A stretch of DNA of 64,000 nucleotides, taken from positions 124,001 to 188,000 of the forward strand of contig NZ_JAJFAW010000006.1 in assembly GCF_020711255.1 (NCBI RefSeq), given 5' to 3'. The notes under the pieces were generated by a model. The model was given only the letters and a program-made list of their open reading frames with translations. It did no database searches and was not told the DNA's origin. This document shows, in pieces, positions 44,256 to 52,467 of this stretch (its first letter is position 1; each line of letters starts with the position of its first letter). The translations under genes were made by a program, and so were the position numbers. Origin of the DNA: Hymenobacter plasmatis. Lineage in GTDB: Bacteria > Bacteroidota > Bacteroidia > Cytophagales > Hymenobacteraceae.

Positions 44256-45206
44256 TTATTTCAGCGTGAAGGTGGTTTTGCCCATCAGCTGGCCGCTTTC
44301 ATACAGCTCCACGGTGTGCTGGCCTTTCTTATATTCGGCGCCTTTGGCGTACACAAACTCGAGTTTCTGCTTGGTGTTGTCGTACACCACGTCTTGCTTT
44401 TGAGTATAAAAAGCTTCCTGGCCATCCACGGTGAAGGTGCCGCCGCCGGTGCTCAGGTTATACAGGGCGGCGCCGTCGGGCTCAAGAATGCGCATGTAAA
44501 TGGCTTTGGTTTCCTTCGGCGACACGTCGTTGCGGGCCAGGTTGAAGGTAACCTTCACCTTTTCCACCTTCTTGGCCTTGAACTCTTCCTTGTCGTCCTC
44601 CTTCTCCTTGTTCTTGGAGGTTATGATGGCCACTTTGATATTGTCGGCCTGCAGGCGCGAGGCCACGCCTACTTTTTCCGACAGCTCCTGGTTGGACCGC
44701 ACGATGGTGCTGATGGTGTCGGTCAGCTTGTTCTGCTTTTCCTTCAGCGTGCTCGTTTCGGTGTAAAGCGTTTCGTTGTCTTTTTTGAGCTGGGCAATGT
44801 CATCGTCCTTCTTGCGCAACTGGCCTTCCAGGTTCAGGGCGCGCTGCTTGAAGAGGTTTTGTTGGGCAATGGAGAAGCTGCCTGCCTTGAAGGAGCGCAG
44901 CTTCAGCAGGTCGGCATTGACGCTGGCAATCTTGGACTCCAGCGAATCGTTGCTCAGGCCCAGGGCCTGCAATTCCTGGCTCTGCCGCTCAAAATCAGCC
45001 TTCAGTGCTTCGTATTGCTTGATTTGGTCCTGCAGTTTGGTGTCCTTAGCTTTTACCTCGGTGGTCAGCTCCTCGTTCTTTTGGCCTTTCTGCTGGTTGA
45101 GGTAAAACAAAACCCCATTGATGCCAAGCAGCACCAGCACAAGGGCTACCCAAAGTAGGACGCGGCTGTTATTGGAACGGGGTTCGGGGGTTTCGTTAGG
45201 GTCCAT
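44256..45206 (-). CDS. Membrane-anchored coiled-coil protein
   Basis: A 316-residue protein that I recognise only as a Bacteroidota-type conserved hypothetical. A short cytoplasmic lead (DPNETPEPRSNNSR) precedes one membrane segment (about residues 16-36, VLLWVALVLVLLGINGVLFYL) and a long coiled coil (about 40-185, with many KxxxL/E heptads such as LKKDNETLYTETSTLKEK). A C-terminal beta-rich domain (about 205-316) contains KVKVTFNLARNDV and GQHTVELYESGQLMGKTTF. It should project into the periplasm. Function unknown; the gene is monocistronic. Confidence 0.82.
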   Translation of the reverse strand: MDPNETPEPRSNNSRVLLWVALVLVLLGINGVLFYLNQQKGQKNEELTTEVKAKDTKLQDQIKQYEALKADFERQSQELQALGLSNDSLESKIASVNADLLKLRSFKAGSFSIAQQNLFKQRALNLEGQLRKKDDDIAQLKKDNETLYTETSTLKEKQNKLTDTISTIVRSNQELSEKVGVASRLQADNIKVAIITSKNKEKEDDKEEFKAKKVEKVKVTFNLARNDVSPKETKAIYMRILEPDGAALYNLSTGGGTFTVDGQEAFYTQKQDVVYDNTKQKLEFVYAKGAEYKKGQHTVELYESGQLMGKTTFTLK

Positions 45207-45267
45207 GCGGGAATTATTAAGCGAGAAATGCGATAAGTATTTGAGGCGCCCGCCGCAGTGCGGCGCT

Positions 45268-45275
45268 TACCTTTG
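45268..45275 (+). promoter_or_regulatory. -7 promoter box TACCTTTG for the TPMT-like gene
   Basis: Exact TACCTTTG, 56 nt upstream of the ATG at 45332. Confidence 0.6.
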
Positions 45276-45331
45276 GGCGTAAAAATAGGGGACTTCCGTG
45301 CCCTGGCAAGTTTTACCTAAACTTTGACGGA

Positions 45332-45940
45332 ATGGAAACGCTTTTTCCGGCCTTCGATGCTGCCTACTGGCAAGGCCGTTACGCCGCCGGGCGCGACGGC
45401 TGGGATGCCCACCGCATCACGCCCCCGCTGCGTGCGTACTTCGACCAGCTCGACGTAGCGCAGCAGCCGCGCATCCTCATCCCTGGGGCCGGCCGGGCCT
45501 ACGAGGCCGAGTACCTGCACCAGCTAGGCTTCCGGCACGTGTTTGTAGCCGACCTGGCACCCGAGCCCCTGCAAGCGCTGGCAGCCCGCGTGCCCGATTT
45601 TCCGGCCGACCACTTGCTGCTGGCCGACTTCTTTGCGCTGCCCAACGCCCCGCTTTACGATATAATTGTGGAGCAAACCTTCTTTTGTGCCTTAAACCCG
45701 GCCTTGCGCCCAGCCTATGCCCAGAACTGTGCCGCGCTGCTGCGGCCCGGCGGCACGCTAATGGGGCTGCTGTTCGACACCGATTTTGGCCCGGTGCAGG
45801 AGCCCCCGTTTGGCGGCACCAAAGAAGAGTACCGCCAGTACTTTGCGCCGTATTTCGACTTCCGCCATTTCGAAACGGCCACCAACTCGCTTGCGCCCCG
45901 GCAGGGGCGGGAGCTGTTTATTTGTTTGAAAAATAAATAA
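45332..45940 (+). CDS. SAM-dependent methyltransferase, thiopurine-methyltransferase-like
   Basis: A 202-residue class I methyltransferase of the TPMT family. It has the family opening YWQGRYAAGRDGWDAHRITPPL, the SAM-binding motif ILIPGAGRAYEAEYL (about residues 48-62), the acidic strand VFVADLAPEPL, and EQTFFCALNPALR, which is diagnostic of TPMT-like enzymes. The natural substrate in bacteria is uncertain (thiols, or selenium and tellurium species). It is followed after 6 bp by kdsA, probably in one transcript. Confidence 0.9.
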   Translation: METLFPAFDAAYWQGRYAAGRDGWDAHRITPPLRAYFDQLDVAQQPRILIPGAGRAYEAEYLHQLGFRHVFVADLAPEPLQALAARVPDFPADHLLLADFFALPNAPLYDIIVEQTFFCALNPALRPAYAQNCAALLRPGGTLMGLLFDTDFGPVQEPPFGGTKEEYRQYFAPYFDFRHFETATNSLAPRQGRELFICLKNK

Positions 45941-45946
45941 TTACTT

Positions 45947-46804
45947 ATGCTCACTGCCCTCGCCAACACGCTCCCGCATTTTCGCCACACCAATTCCGGC
46001 CAGTTTTTCCTCATGGCGGGCCCCTGCGTCATCGAAGGCGAAGACATGGCGCTGCGCATTGCCGAGCGCATCAAGCACATCACCGACAAGCTCCAAATCC
46101 CCTTTATTTTCAAAGGCTCCTACCGCAAGGCCAACCGCTCGCGGCTCGACTCCTTCACCGGCATCGGCGACGAAACGGCGCTGCGCATCCTGCAGAAAGT
46201 AGGCCGCGAAATCGGCGTACCCACCGTTACCGACATCCACGAATCGGGTGAGGCGGCGCTCGCGGCGGAGTACGTTGACGTACTGCAAATCCCGGCCTTC
46301 CTGTGCCGGCAAACCGATTTGCTCATTGCCGCGGCCCAAACCGGCAAAGTGGTGAACGTAAAGAAAGGTCAGTTTCTGAGTGGCGAGGCCATGAAGTGGG
46401 CCGTGGACAAAATCCGGCAGTCCGGCAATGAGCACGTCATCCTCACCGAGCGGGGCAACTCCTTCGGCTATTCCGACCTCGTGGTGGATTTCCGCAACCT
46501 GCCCGCCATGCGCGAATTCCGGGTGCCCGTGGTGATGGACGTGACGCACTCCCTGCAACGCCCCAACCAGAGCAGCGGCGTGACCGGCGGCCAGCCCGCC
46601 CTCATCGAAACCATTGCCAAAGCGGCCATCGCCGTGGGGGCCGACGGCCTGTTCATCGAAACCCATCCCACGCCGGCTACCGCGCTATCAGATGGCGCCA
46701 ACATGCTGCCGCTCGACCAACTCGAAGCCCTGCTGGTGAAGCTGACGCGGGTGCGCGAGGCCATTCGGGATTCTGGTGAGGTTGAGCTAAATCAACTGCC
46801 CTAA
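45947..46804 (+). CDS. kdsA: 3-deoxy-8-phosphooctulonate synthase
   Basis: A 285-residue TIM-barrel enzyme condensing arabinose 5-phosphate and phosphoenolpyruvate into KDO 8-phosphate for lipopolysaccharide. It shows MAGPCVIEGEDMA (residues 23-35), FKGSYRKANRS (54-64), TDIHESGEA, QIPAFLCRQTDLL, VKKGQFLSGEAMKW and DVTHSLQRPN. The Cys in AGPC and His/Asp/Glu residues of the metal-dependent class are not all resolvable by eye, so the metal class is left open. It lies 6 bp after a methyltransferase gene and 21 bp before an STM3941-like gene. Confidence 0.97.
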   Translation: MLTALANTLPHFRHTNSGQFFLMAGPCVIEGEDMALRIAERIKHITDKLQIPFIFKGSYRKANRSRLDSFTGIGDETALRILQKVGREIGVPTVTDIHESGEAALAAEYVDVLQIPAFLCRQTDLLIAAAQTGKVVNVKKGQFLSGEAMKWAVDKIRQSGNEHVILTERGNSFGYSDLVVDFRNLPAMREFRVPVVMDVTHSLQRPNQSSGVTGGQPALIETIAKAAIAVGADGLFIETHPTPATALSDGANMLPLDQLEALLVKLTRVREAIRDSGEVELNQLP

Positions 46805-46825
46805 GGAAAGAAGGGTAGCATACAT

Positions 46826-47353
46826 ATGGTTGAGCTGAATCTTTATAAATCCCGGTGGGTATCAATCAAACTGATGCTGGGGTGTCTGCTTTTTGTGGGG
46901 ATTGGATACTTTATGCTTGGGCAGCCCGATGCGCCGCAATGGGTTGCCTGGCTGAGCATAGCGTTTTTTGGGCTGGGTTTTCCCGTTGGCGTTTATCAAT
47001 TGCTCGACCGCCGTCCGCAGATAATCATCAACGAACTTGGGATTTTCGACCGAACCACTCACCACGAGTTTATCAACTGGGAGATTATCCAGGACGTTTA
47101 CCTCGCCCAAGTGCATAAGCAGCGCATCATCTGCTTAATCGTGGACGAAGAATTTGAGCCTTCCCGTAAGAAAGGAAAAATCAAGCAGGGCATCGCCACT
47201 TTCAGCAAGCAGTTGGGATTTCAAGAGTTGAACCTCACCCTAACCTACCTAGATGTTGATGCCGAGCGGCTGGCGGAGTTTGTACTGGCCATGCGCAGCG
47301 CCGAGCGACCCAACCGAGAGGCAATGGTGCAGAAGGCTATTGCCAACCTATAA
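46826..47353 (+). CDS. STM3941-like small membrane protein
   Basis: A 175-residue protein with two close membrane segments (about residues 14-30, LMLGCLLFVGIGYFML, and 38-57, VAWLSIAFFGLGFPVGVYQL), followed by a cytoplasmic domain containing QIIINELGIFDRTTHHEFINWEIIQ, the core of the STM3941/PH-like family. Function unknown. The upstream sequence AAGGAAAGAAGG is a rare Shine-Dalgarno-like stretch here. Likely co-transcribed with kdsA. It ends 11 bp from the end of the convergent methyltransferase gene. Confidence 0.75.
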   Translation: MVELNLYKSRWVSIKLMLGCLLFVGIGYFMLGQPDAPQWVAWLSIAFFGLGFPVGVYQLLDRRPQIIINELGIFDRTTHHEFINWEIIQDVYLAQVHKQRIICLIVDEEFEPSRKKGKIKQGIATFSKQLGFQELNLTLTYLDVDAERLAEFVLAMRSAERPNREAMVQKAIANL

Positions 47354-47364
47354 TATTGCGGGTA

Positions 47365-48180
47365 TCAGGTCCGCAGACAAAAATGCTGCTTGGGCTGATT
47401 CTTTCGAAAGAAAACCAGCCCAATATAAAATAGGTCAACCGTCATGGTCACCTCTGGATGGGCTTTGATGGCCTCCCAGGCCCGTTCCATTTCCTTTGAC
47501 CAGTGGATGTCGTCGAAGACAAACACGGATTCGTTGGTGCGATGCGCCAAGCATTGCTCGAAATAGCGCAGCGTTGGCTCGAAGCGGTGGTTGCCGTCGA
47601 AAAAGGCAAAGTCGACGGGTTTGCCCAGGGCCGCCAGGGCGGGAGCGAGGGTATCGTCGATGTTGCCCTCAACGATGCTGATGTTGCGCAGGCCCAGCGT
47701 GGCAAACGTTTCGCGGGCCACGGCCGCCACATTGGGGCAGCCCTCGAAGGTGACGACCTGCTGGCGCGAGTCGGCCGCAGCCAGGTAGGAAGTGGTGAGG
47801 CCAAGCGAGGTGCCCAACTCTAAAATGGTGGCCGGCCGGAAATAATTGACCAGCCGAAACAGCAGCTTCGCCAGATGCGGCGGTTTGGCCGCCGTACGGG
47901 CAATGTCGGCTACGCGGCGCTGCTGGCCCGAGCCGGTATGGGAGCCGGCCCCAAAGTCGGTGACGCCGATGCTGGCCGGGCTGCGGAGCAACTCTTGGCG
48001 CCGCGCCTCAATGGGGGCATAGGCCCCGAAAAAGCCGGTGTGGCGCACCACTGAGGTGTAGAGCCCAAACACGAACGGGGAGTGGAGCCCGTGGGCATTG
48101 CCCGAACGAAGCCAGAAGCGGAGGTAAGCGAGGAGTTGAAACAAGAAGCGGGCGGGCAATGCGAACCGCAAAGGTCGCAC
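47365..48180 (-). CDS. Class I SAM-dependent methyltransferase (O-methyltransferase-like)
   Basis: A 271-residue protein. The N-terminus has a hydrophobic or amphipathic stretch and the motif NAHGLHSPFVFGLY (residues 28-41), typical of a Bacteroidota clade. SAM-binding motif I is ILELGTSLGLTTSYLA (about 118-133), followed by VVTFEGCPN and the DFAFFDGNHRFEP block of O-methyltransferase-like enzymes. Substrate unknown. The start is uncertain: GTG at 48180 is used, with TTG codons 9 and 21 nt downstream as alternatives. Near-consensus GACCTTTG at 48169-48176 would fall inside the gene. Confidence 0.88.
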   Translation of the reverse strand: MRPLRFALPARFLFQLLAYLRFWLRSGNAHGLHSPFVFGLYTSVVRHTGFFGAYAPIEARRQELLRSPASIGVTDFGAGSHTGSGQQRRVADIARTAAKPPHLAKLLFRLVNYFRPATILELGTSLGLTTSYLAAADSRQQVVTFEGCPNVAAVARETFATLGLRNISIVEGNIDDTLAPALAALGKPVDFAFFDGNHRFEPTLRYFEQCLAHRTNESVFVFDDIHWSKEMERAWEAIKAHPEVTMTVDLFYIGLVFFRKNQPKQHFCLRT

Positions 48181-48207
48181 GCCCGCCCGCTATTCTCCGA
48201 AACGTTA

Positions 48208-48594
48208 TTAATTGAGCCGGTAAGGCACCATCAGCGTGAACTCGGGGATTTCCACCGAGAATTCCTGGCCGTTGGCCAGGCGCTCCATCAGGTAGGTGCC
48301 GCGCATCTTGCCCACCCCCGACTTCAGGTTGCAGCCGCTCACGTACTGGTGCGCCTCGCCGGGCTCGAGCACGGGCTGGCGGCCCACCACGCCCTCGCCC
48401 TCCACTTCGCGCACCACGCCGTTGGCATCGTGGATGTGCCAGTGTCGTCGCAATAGCTTCACGGTAAACTCGCTATTATTGCGAATATCTATTTTATAGG
48501 CGAACACGAAATGCTCTTGGCCGGGGCTGGAGTAATCGGGCAGGTAGTTGGTCGTAACCGAAACGGTGACGCCTTGCGTAGTGGTGGTGGGCAT
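48208..48594 (-). CDS. apaG: Co2+/Mg2+ efflux-associated protein ApaG
   Basis: A 128-residue single-domain protein with the ApaG beta-sandwich. Visible family blocks are FAYKIDIRNNSEFTVKLLRR, HWHIHDANGVVREVEGEGVVG, the QPVLEPGEAHQYVSGC region and GTYLMERLANGQEF. ApaG affects cobalt and magnesium handling and Ap4A levels in enterobacteria; the mechanism is unknown. It lies 27 bp upstream of the methyltransferase gene on the same strand and is probably co-transcribed with it. Confidence 0.95.
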   Translation of the reverse strand: MPTTTTQGVTVSVTTNYLPDYSSPGQEHFVFAYKIDIRNNSEFTVKLLRRHWHIHDANGVVREVEGEGVVGRQPVLEPGEAHQYVSGCNLKSGVGKMRGTYLMERLANGQEFSVEIPEFTLMVPYRLN

Positions 48595-48708
48595 AGGTCT
48601 CGTAGCTTATAGGTAGCTGCGGGCGTAACATGCGCCCGCCAGAATTGGTTTTACGCAAAAGTTACGCTTGAACGCCGCAAAAGCCCATTTATTTCCCCAA
48701 AAATTTCG

Positions 48709-49371
48709 ATGGTAAAGATAGCCGAAAGCTGGCAGCACGTGTTAGCCGATGAGTTTGAGAAGCCGTATTTCCAACGCCTAATTGCCTTTGTGAAAGGGGA
48801 GTATGCCACGGCTACCGTTTACCCGGCCGGGCCCCAGATTTTTCATGCGTTCGACGCCACGCCCTTCGACAAAGTAAAGGTGGTGATACTGGGCCAGGAC
48901 CCTTATCACGGGCGAAACCAAGCCCACGGGCTTTCTTTCTCGGTGCAGGACGGGCAGCGCACACCGCCCTCGCTTCAAAATATTTTCAAGGAGCTCCAGG
49001 ACGACATCCCCGGTACCACGCCCGCCACCAACGGCAACCTCGACCGCTGGGCCAAGCAAGGGGTGCTGCTCCTCAACGCCACCCTTACCGTGCGGGCCGG
49101 CGAGCCCGCCTCGCACCAAAAAAAAGGCTGGGAAGAATTCACCGACGCCGTTATCCGCAAGGTTTCGGAAGAGAAAGAGCACGTCGTATTCATTCTCTGG
49201 GGCGCGTACGCGGGCAAGAAATCTGAGCTGATTGACGAGAAAAAACACCTGATAATCAAATCGGTGCATCCTTCTCCATTTGCGGCTGATAAAGGATTTT
49301 TTGGCAGCAAGCCCTTTAGCAAGACCAATGCGTGGCTCAAGAGCAAAGGGCTGACGCCGATAGAGTGGTAG
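48709..49371 (+). CDS. ung: Uracil-DNA glycosylase
   Basis: A 220-residue family 1 UDG that removes uracil from DNA. The catalytic water-activating Asp64 lies in GQDPYHGRNQAHGLSFSV. LLLNATLTV, FILWGAYAGKK and the second catalytic motif VHPSPFAADKGFFG (His near 188) are all present. Length is typical. The start ATG at 48709 gives the family's opening (SWQHVLADEFEKPYF). The TAG stop overlaps the heptamer AGCTCAA (TTGAGCT on the other strand). Confidence 0.98.
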   Translation: MVKIAESWQHVLADEFEKPYFQRLIAFVKGEYATATVYPAGPQIFHAFDATPFDKVKVVILGQDPYHGRNQAHGLSFSVQDGQRTPPSLQNIFKELQDDIPGTTPATNGNLDRWAKQGVLLLNATLTVRAGEPASHQKKGWEEFTDAVIRKVSEEKEHVVFILWGAYAGKKSELIDEKKHLIIKSVHPSPFAADKGFFGSKPFSKTNAWLKSKGLTPIEW

Positions 49372-49392
49372 CTCAACTTCAGCCCCAGTGGC

Positions 49393-49550
49393 ACCTCACC
49401 CCCGGCCCCTCTCCCCAGGAAAGGGGAGCCACGGCACAAGAAATAGCTCAATTCTTGAGAACAGAAAGCCCCGGCTCAATATTGAGCCGGGGCTTTCTGT
49501 TGCTTAGCGTCAGGCTCCGCTCTCTAATGGAGAGGGGCCGGGGGTGAGGT
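49393..49550. repeat. Nested inverted repeats around a 40-bp perfect palindrome
   Basis: The outer arms are 22-bp exact inverted repeats: ACCTCACCCCCGGCCCCTCT plus CC at 49393-49414, and the reverse complement at 49529-49550. Inside lies a perfect 40-bp palindrome, 49461-49500, with half-site ACAGAAAGCCCCGGCTCAAT. It fills the space between the convergent ung and lepB genes; the inner palindrome may serve as a bidirectional terminator although its T-tract is short. Confidence 0.93.
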
Positions 49551-49556
49551 CAACTT

Positions 49557-50705
49557 CTAGTGAATCAGGTTGAACAGCCGGTTCCACCGGATTTTATGCC
49601 AGAAATCAGCATTGGGGTCAACTGACAGCCAGATGAGTACGGCCTTACCCACTACGTGGTCTTCGGGCACGAAGCCCCAGAAGCGCGAGTCTTCGGAGTT
49701 GTGGCGGTTGTCGCCCATCATCATGTAGTAGTTCTGCTTAACGGTGTAGCTGGTGAGCATTTTGCCATTTTGATAAATCATGCCGTCTTTCCAGGTGATG
49801 CCGGTGTTGTGTTCGTAGCGGGCCACGATTTTGTAGTAAATGGCGGCATTGCCGGGCGTGAGAGCGATGGTCTGGCCTTTCTTGGGAATGGGCAGCGGGC
49901 CGTAATTATCGAGTGTCCAGCCGCGGGGAGTGGCGCTCATGGCGTCGGAGTTGCGGAAATCGGCTACGTCCGGGAACAGCTGCACCTGGGGCTGAATGAC
50001 GGTCATGCTCTTCACGTAGGGCTGCTTACGGAAGTAATTGGCCGCCGCTACGGTGCAGCTGATGGCGTAGCCCGATTTGCCGTCGGGCGTGGTGACGGCC
50101 TGCGGGCTCCCGTTGGGCTGGTCGTAGTCGACGATGCCCTGGGCGCGCAAGGCGGCCAGCACCTCGTCGTTGGGGTTGTCGACCTGCATGAAGTAGGTGG
50201 TTTCGAGGCCGGGAGGCGTCACGCCGGGCTTGCCGTTGAGGTACACCTGGGCATCTTTGATTTCGAGGGTGTCGCCGGCAATGGCCACACAGCGCTTGAT
50301 GTAGTTGGTGCGCAAGTCGGCGGGGTACTGCGACTCGTGAGGCACGTGAAACACCACCACGTCGTTGCGCTTGATGCTGCTAAAGCCCGGCAGCCGGTAG
50401 GTGGGCAGCTGAATCAGTTCCGAGTAGCTTTTCAGGCCCGTTCCCCAAATGGTTTGGTGGGTGAGGGGCACCTGCAGCGGTGTTTGGGGTGTGATGGGGC
50501 CGTAGTGCAGCTTGCTCACAAACAGGTAGTCGCCCACCAGCAGCGAATTCTCCATGCTGGGCGAGGGAATGGTGTACGCCTCAAACGTGGCCCAACGGAT
50601 GAGCGTAGCCGCCACAATGGCAAAAATCAACGAATCGGCCCATTCACGGCCCTTCGTTTTAGGCGGTTTGGGAGTGGTGGAACGGTCGGTTTTGAGCAGT
50701 GACAT
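49557..50705 (-). CDS. lepB: Signal peptidase I
   Basis: A 382-residue membrane-bound peptidase that removes signal peptides at the periplasmic face. One membrane segment is at about residues 23-41; the catalytic Ser50 is in YTIPSPSMENSLLVGDYLF, and the Lys general base region is TNYIKRCVAIAGDTL (box D), with GDNRHNSEDSRFWG (box E). An insertion of about 120 residues between boxes is typical of Bacteroidota LepB. I chose ATG at 50705; a TTG-initiated frame reaches 50729. It is the last gene of the par-dapB-lepB group. Confidence 0.97.
   Translation of the reverse strand: MSLLKTDRSTTPKPPKTKGREWADSLIFAIVAATLIRWATFEAYTIPSPSMENSLLVGDYLFVSKLHYGPITPQTPLQVPLTHQTIWGTGLKSYSELIQLPTYRLPGFSSIKRNDVVVFHVPHESQYPADLRTNYIKRCVAIAGDTLEIKDAQVYLNGKPGVTPPGLETTYFMQVDNPNDEVLAALRAQGIVDYDQPNGSPQAVTTPDGKSGYAISCTVAAANYFRKQPYVKSMTVIQPQVQLFPDVADFRNSDAMSATPRGWTLDNYGPLPIPKKGQTIALTPGNAAIYYKIVARYEHNTGITWKDGMIYQNGKMLTSYTVKQNYYMMMGDNRHNSEDSRFWGFVPEDHVVGKAVLIWLSVDPNADFWHKIRWNRLFNLIH
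50338..50353. promoter_or_regulatory. Possible degenerate parS site inside lepB
   Basis: TGAGGCACGTGAAACA matches the canonical parS palindrome TGTTTCACGTGAAACA at 13 of 16 positions; the right half is perfect. It lies about 2 kb from parB. It may be coincidental, because it also encodes part of a conserved LepB segment. Confidence 0.3.
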
Positions 50706-50795
50706 GGGGAGCAAGCTTGGGCCTGGCAATGAAAATCAGGTAAAGAAACGCAGCAGAATGCTGGCAGGCGCCACCACCCCGAGCAGGTGGGGCAA

Positions 50796-51515
50796 TTACA
50801 AATCCAGCAGTTCTTTCATTCCAAAGACGCCCTTGCGGCCGGGGAGCCACTCGGCGGCCAGTAGCGCGCCCATGGCAAAGCCTTCGCGGCTGTGGGCTTC
50901 GTGCTTGAGCTCCAGGGTGTCTACTGCCGAAGTGTAGGTGACGATGTGCGTGCCCACGGCGTCGCCGGTGCGCTCGCTGAGGATGGCCAGCTCGGCTTCG
51001 GTCTGGGCCGGCTCGTTGCGCCAGCTGGTTTTGCTGGGGAAGTGGCGGATGATGCCTTCGGCCGTGGTGAGGGCCGTGCCGCTGGGCTGGTCGATTTTCT
51101 GGGTGTGGTGGATTTCGCGTACCGACACGTCGTACCCGCCAAACTGGTGCATTTTGGCGGCCATGTATTCGTTGAAGTGGAAGAACAGGTTCACGCCCAC
51201 GCTGTAATTGGAGGCGTAGAACAGGCTGCCATTCAGTTCTTTGGTCAGGGTTTTGGCTTCTTCGAAATGATGCAGCCAGCCCGTGGAGCCGCACACCACG
51301 GGGATGCCCTGGTGCAGGCAGGCCGTGATGTTGGCCAACGCCGAATCGGGATGCGTGAATTCGATGGCCACATCGGCCGTGGCGGGCGTGAAGTCGGTGA
51401 TGTTGAGCTGGCTGGCGTGCAGGTCCACAATGCCCGCAATCTCGTGGCCGCGCTCAGTAGCCAGCGCCGCAATGGTTTGGCCCATTTTCCCGTAGCCGAT
51501 GAGTAGAATTTTCAT
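50796..51515 (-). CDS. dapB: 4-hydroxy-tetrahydrodipicolinate reductase
   Basis: A 239-residue NAD(P)H-dependent enzyme of lysine and diaminopimelate synthesis. The nucleotide-binding motif GYGKMGQTIA is at residues 7-16, VAIEFTHPDSALANI near 50, the GSTGW segment near 78, the catalytic block VREIHHTQKIDQPSGTAL with the conserved His pair and Lys, and a closing GKGV-like segment (PGRKGVFGMKELL). Shorter than E. coli DapB, as is usual for Bacteroidota. It lies between the DUF5683 and lepB genes. Confidence 0.97.
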   Translation of the reverse strand: MKILLIGYGKMGQTIAALATERGHEIAGIVDLHASQLNITDFTPATADVAIEFTHPDSALANITACLHQGIPVVCGSTGWLHHFEEAKTLTKELNGSLFYASNYSVGVNLFFHFNEYMAAKMHQFGGYDVSVREIHHTQKIDQPSGTALTTAEGIIRHFPSKTSWRNEPAQTEAELAILSERTGDAVGTHIVTYTSAVDTLELKHEAHSREGFAMGALLAAEWLPGRKGVFGMKELLDL

Positions 51516-51624
51516 GCGTGGTAGTTAGTAATCGGTGGTCGGGTAGTCCGGCAAAAGGTAATCGGCAAAAATTGGGCTGCCAAGTACGGTGGCGGGCTAC
51601 TGCAAACGGACCATTAAAGGAAAT

Positions 51625-52356
51625 TTATTTGACCCGTAGCGCAAATAGGACGCCCGGTGCTGTGGGCAGAGCCAGGGCCCGCCCGGGCACCGGCAATAGC
51701 GCCGGCTGCCAATGCAGGCTTAGGTCTTCGCTCACGTCAAAGCTCTTCAGGTGGGCATCCACCAGGGCATCCACAATTTGCAGGCTGTAGGCCAGGCCGA
51801 TGTAGAGGTAGAAAAGGTCCCGGTTGCCGCGGTAGAAGCGAATGCCGGTATTAATGGCGTCGATGCTGGGTTCGCGCCGAACGGGCATCGGCAGGCTAAT
51901 GTCCTGCGGACGAGCCCCACCCGCGACACCCGCCTGGGAAGTGAGGAAATCACTAGCGTCGACGTACTGTCGAAAGCGAGTCTGATAGAAATACTCCCCA
52001 TAAATTACCCCACCCAGGGAGCCATACACCAAGGGCAGCTTCCACCACCGGTGGTTATAAATCTGGCCCGCGCCGGGTAAAATAGCCGCCAGCAGCGCCG
52101 CCTTGCCGGGCCGGGTGAGGCGAATGCCCGGAAAGCCAAAGGCCCGAAACATATGCTCGGTGCGCTTGGCCGAGTCGGCGGCGGCTTTCCTTCGCTTGTC
52201 GGCGGGCGTAACCACTACTTCTCGTGCCTCAGTCGTATCAGGGCGAATCACTGGCGGTGTAGGCGGGGCAAATACCTGCGCCTGGCCACTGTTGCCGGCC
52301 AGGAGCAGGCCCACGAAAACCAGCAGGGGCGCGATGTGGTGATACGATTTTGTCAT
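51625..52356 (-). CDS. DUF5683 domain-containing protein
   Basis: A 243-residue exported or membrane protein. A signal-like segment (about residues 9-26, LLVFVGLLLAGNSGQAQ) is followed by a Pro/charged linker and a conserved domain from about residue 75 (KAALLAAILPGAGQIYNHRWWKLPLVYG), the DUF5683 signature, with two membrane-associated stretches. Found in Bacteroidota between parB and dapB; the function is unknown. The position suggests a link with chromosome segregation or envelope growth, but that is inference from gene order. Confidence 0.88.
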   Translation of the reverse strand: MTKSYHHIAPLLVFVGLLLAGNSGQAQVFAPPTPPVIRPDTTEAREVVVTPADKRRKAAADSAKRTEHMFRAFGFPGIRLTRPGKAALLAAILPGAGQIYNHRWWKLPLVYGSLGGVIYGEYFYQTRFRQYVDASDFLTSQAGVAGGARPQDISLPMPVRREPSIDAINTGIRFYRGNRDLFYLYIGLAYSLQIVDALVDAHLKSFDVSEDLSLHWQPALLPVPGRALALPTAPGVLFALRVK

Positions 52357-52467
52357 AGCAAACCTGCTAACGGAAAACGCCCGGTTTTAGCGTATTAGCC
52401 GACTTTGGCCTCCGAAGAATGGCTCTTCGGCGGTTGAAAAGTCCGCACCAACCACCTGAGGGTGGTA

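Noticed and set aside
48169..48176. GACCTTTG as a promoter -7 box
   Set aside because: The first base deviates from TAnnTTTG and it lies within the most likely methyltransferase coding region.
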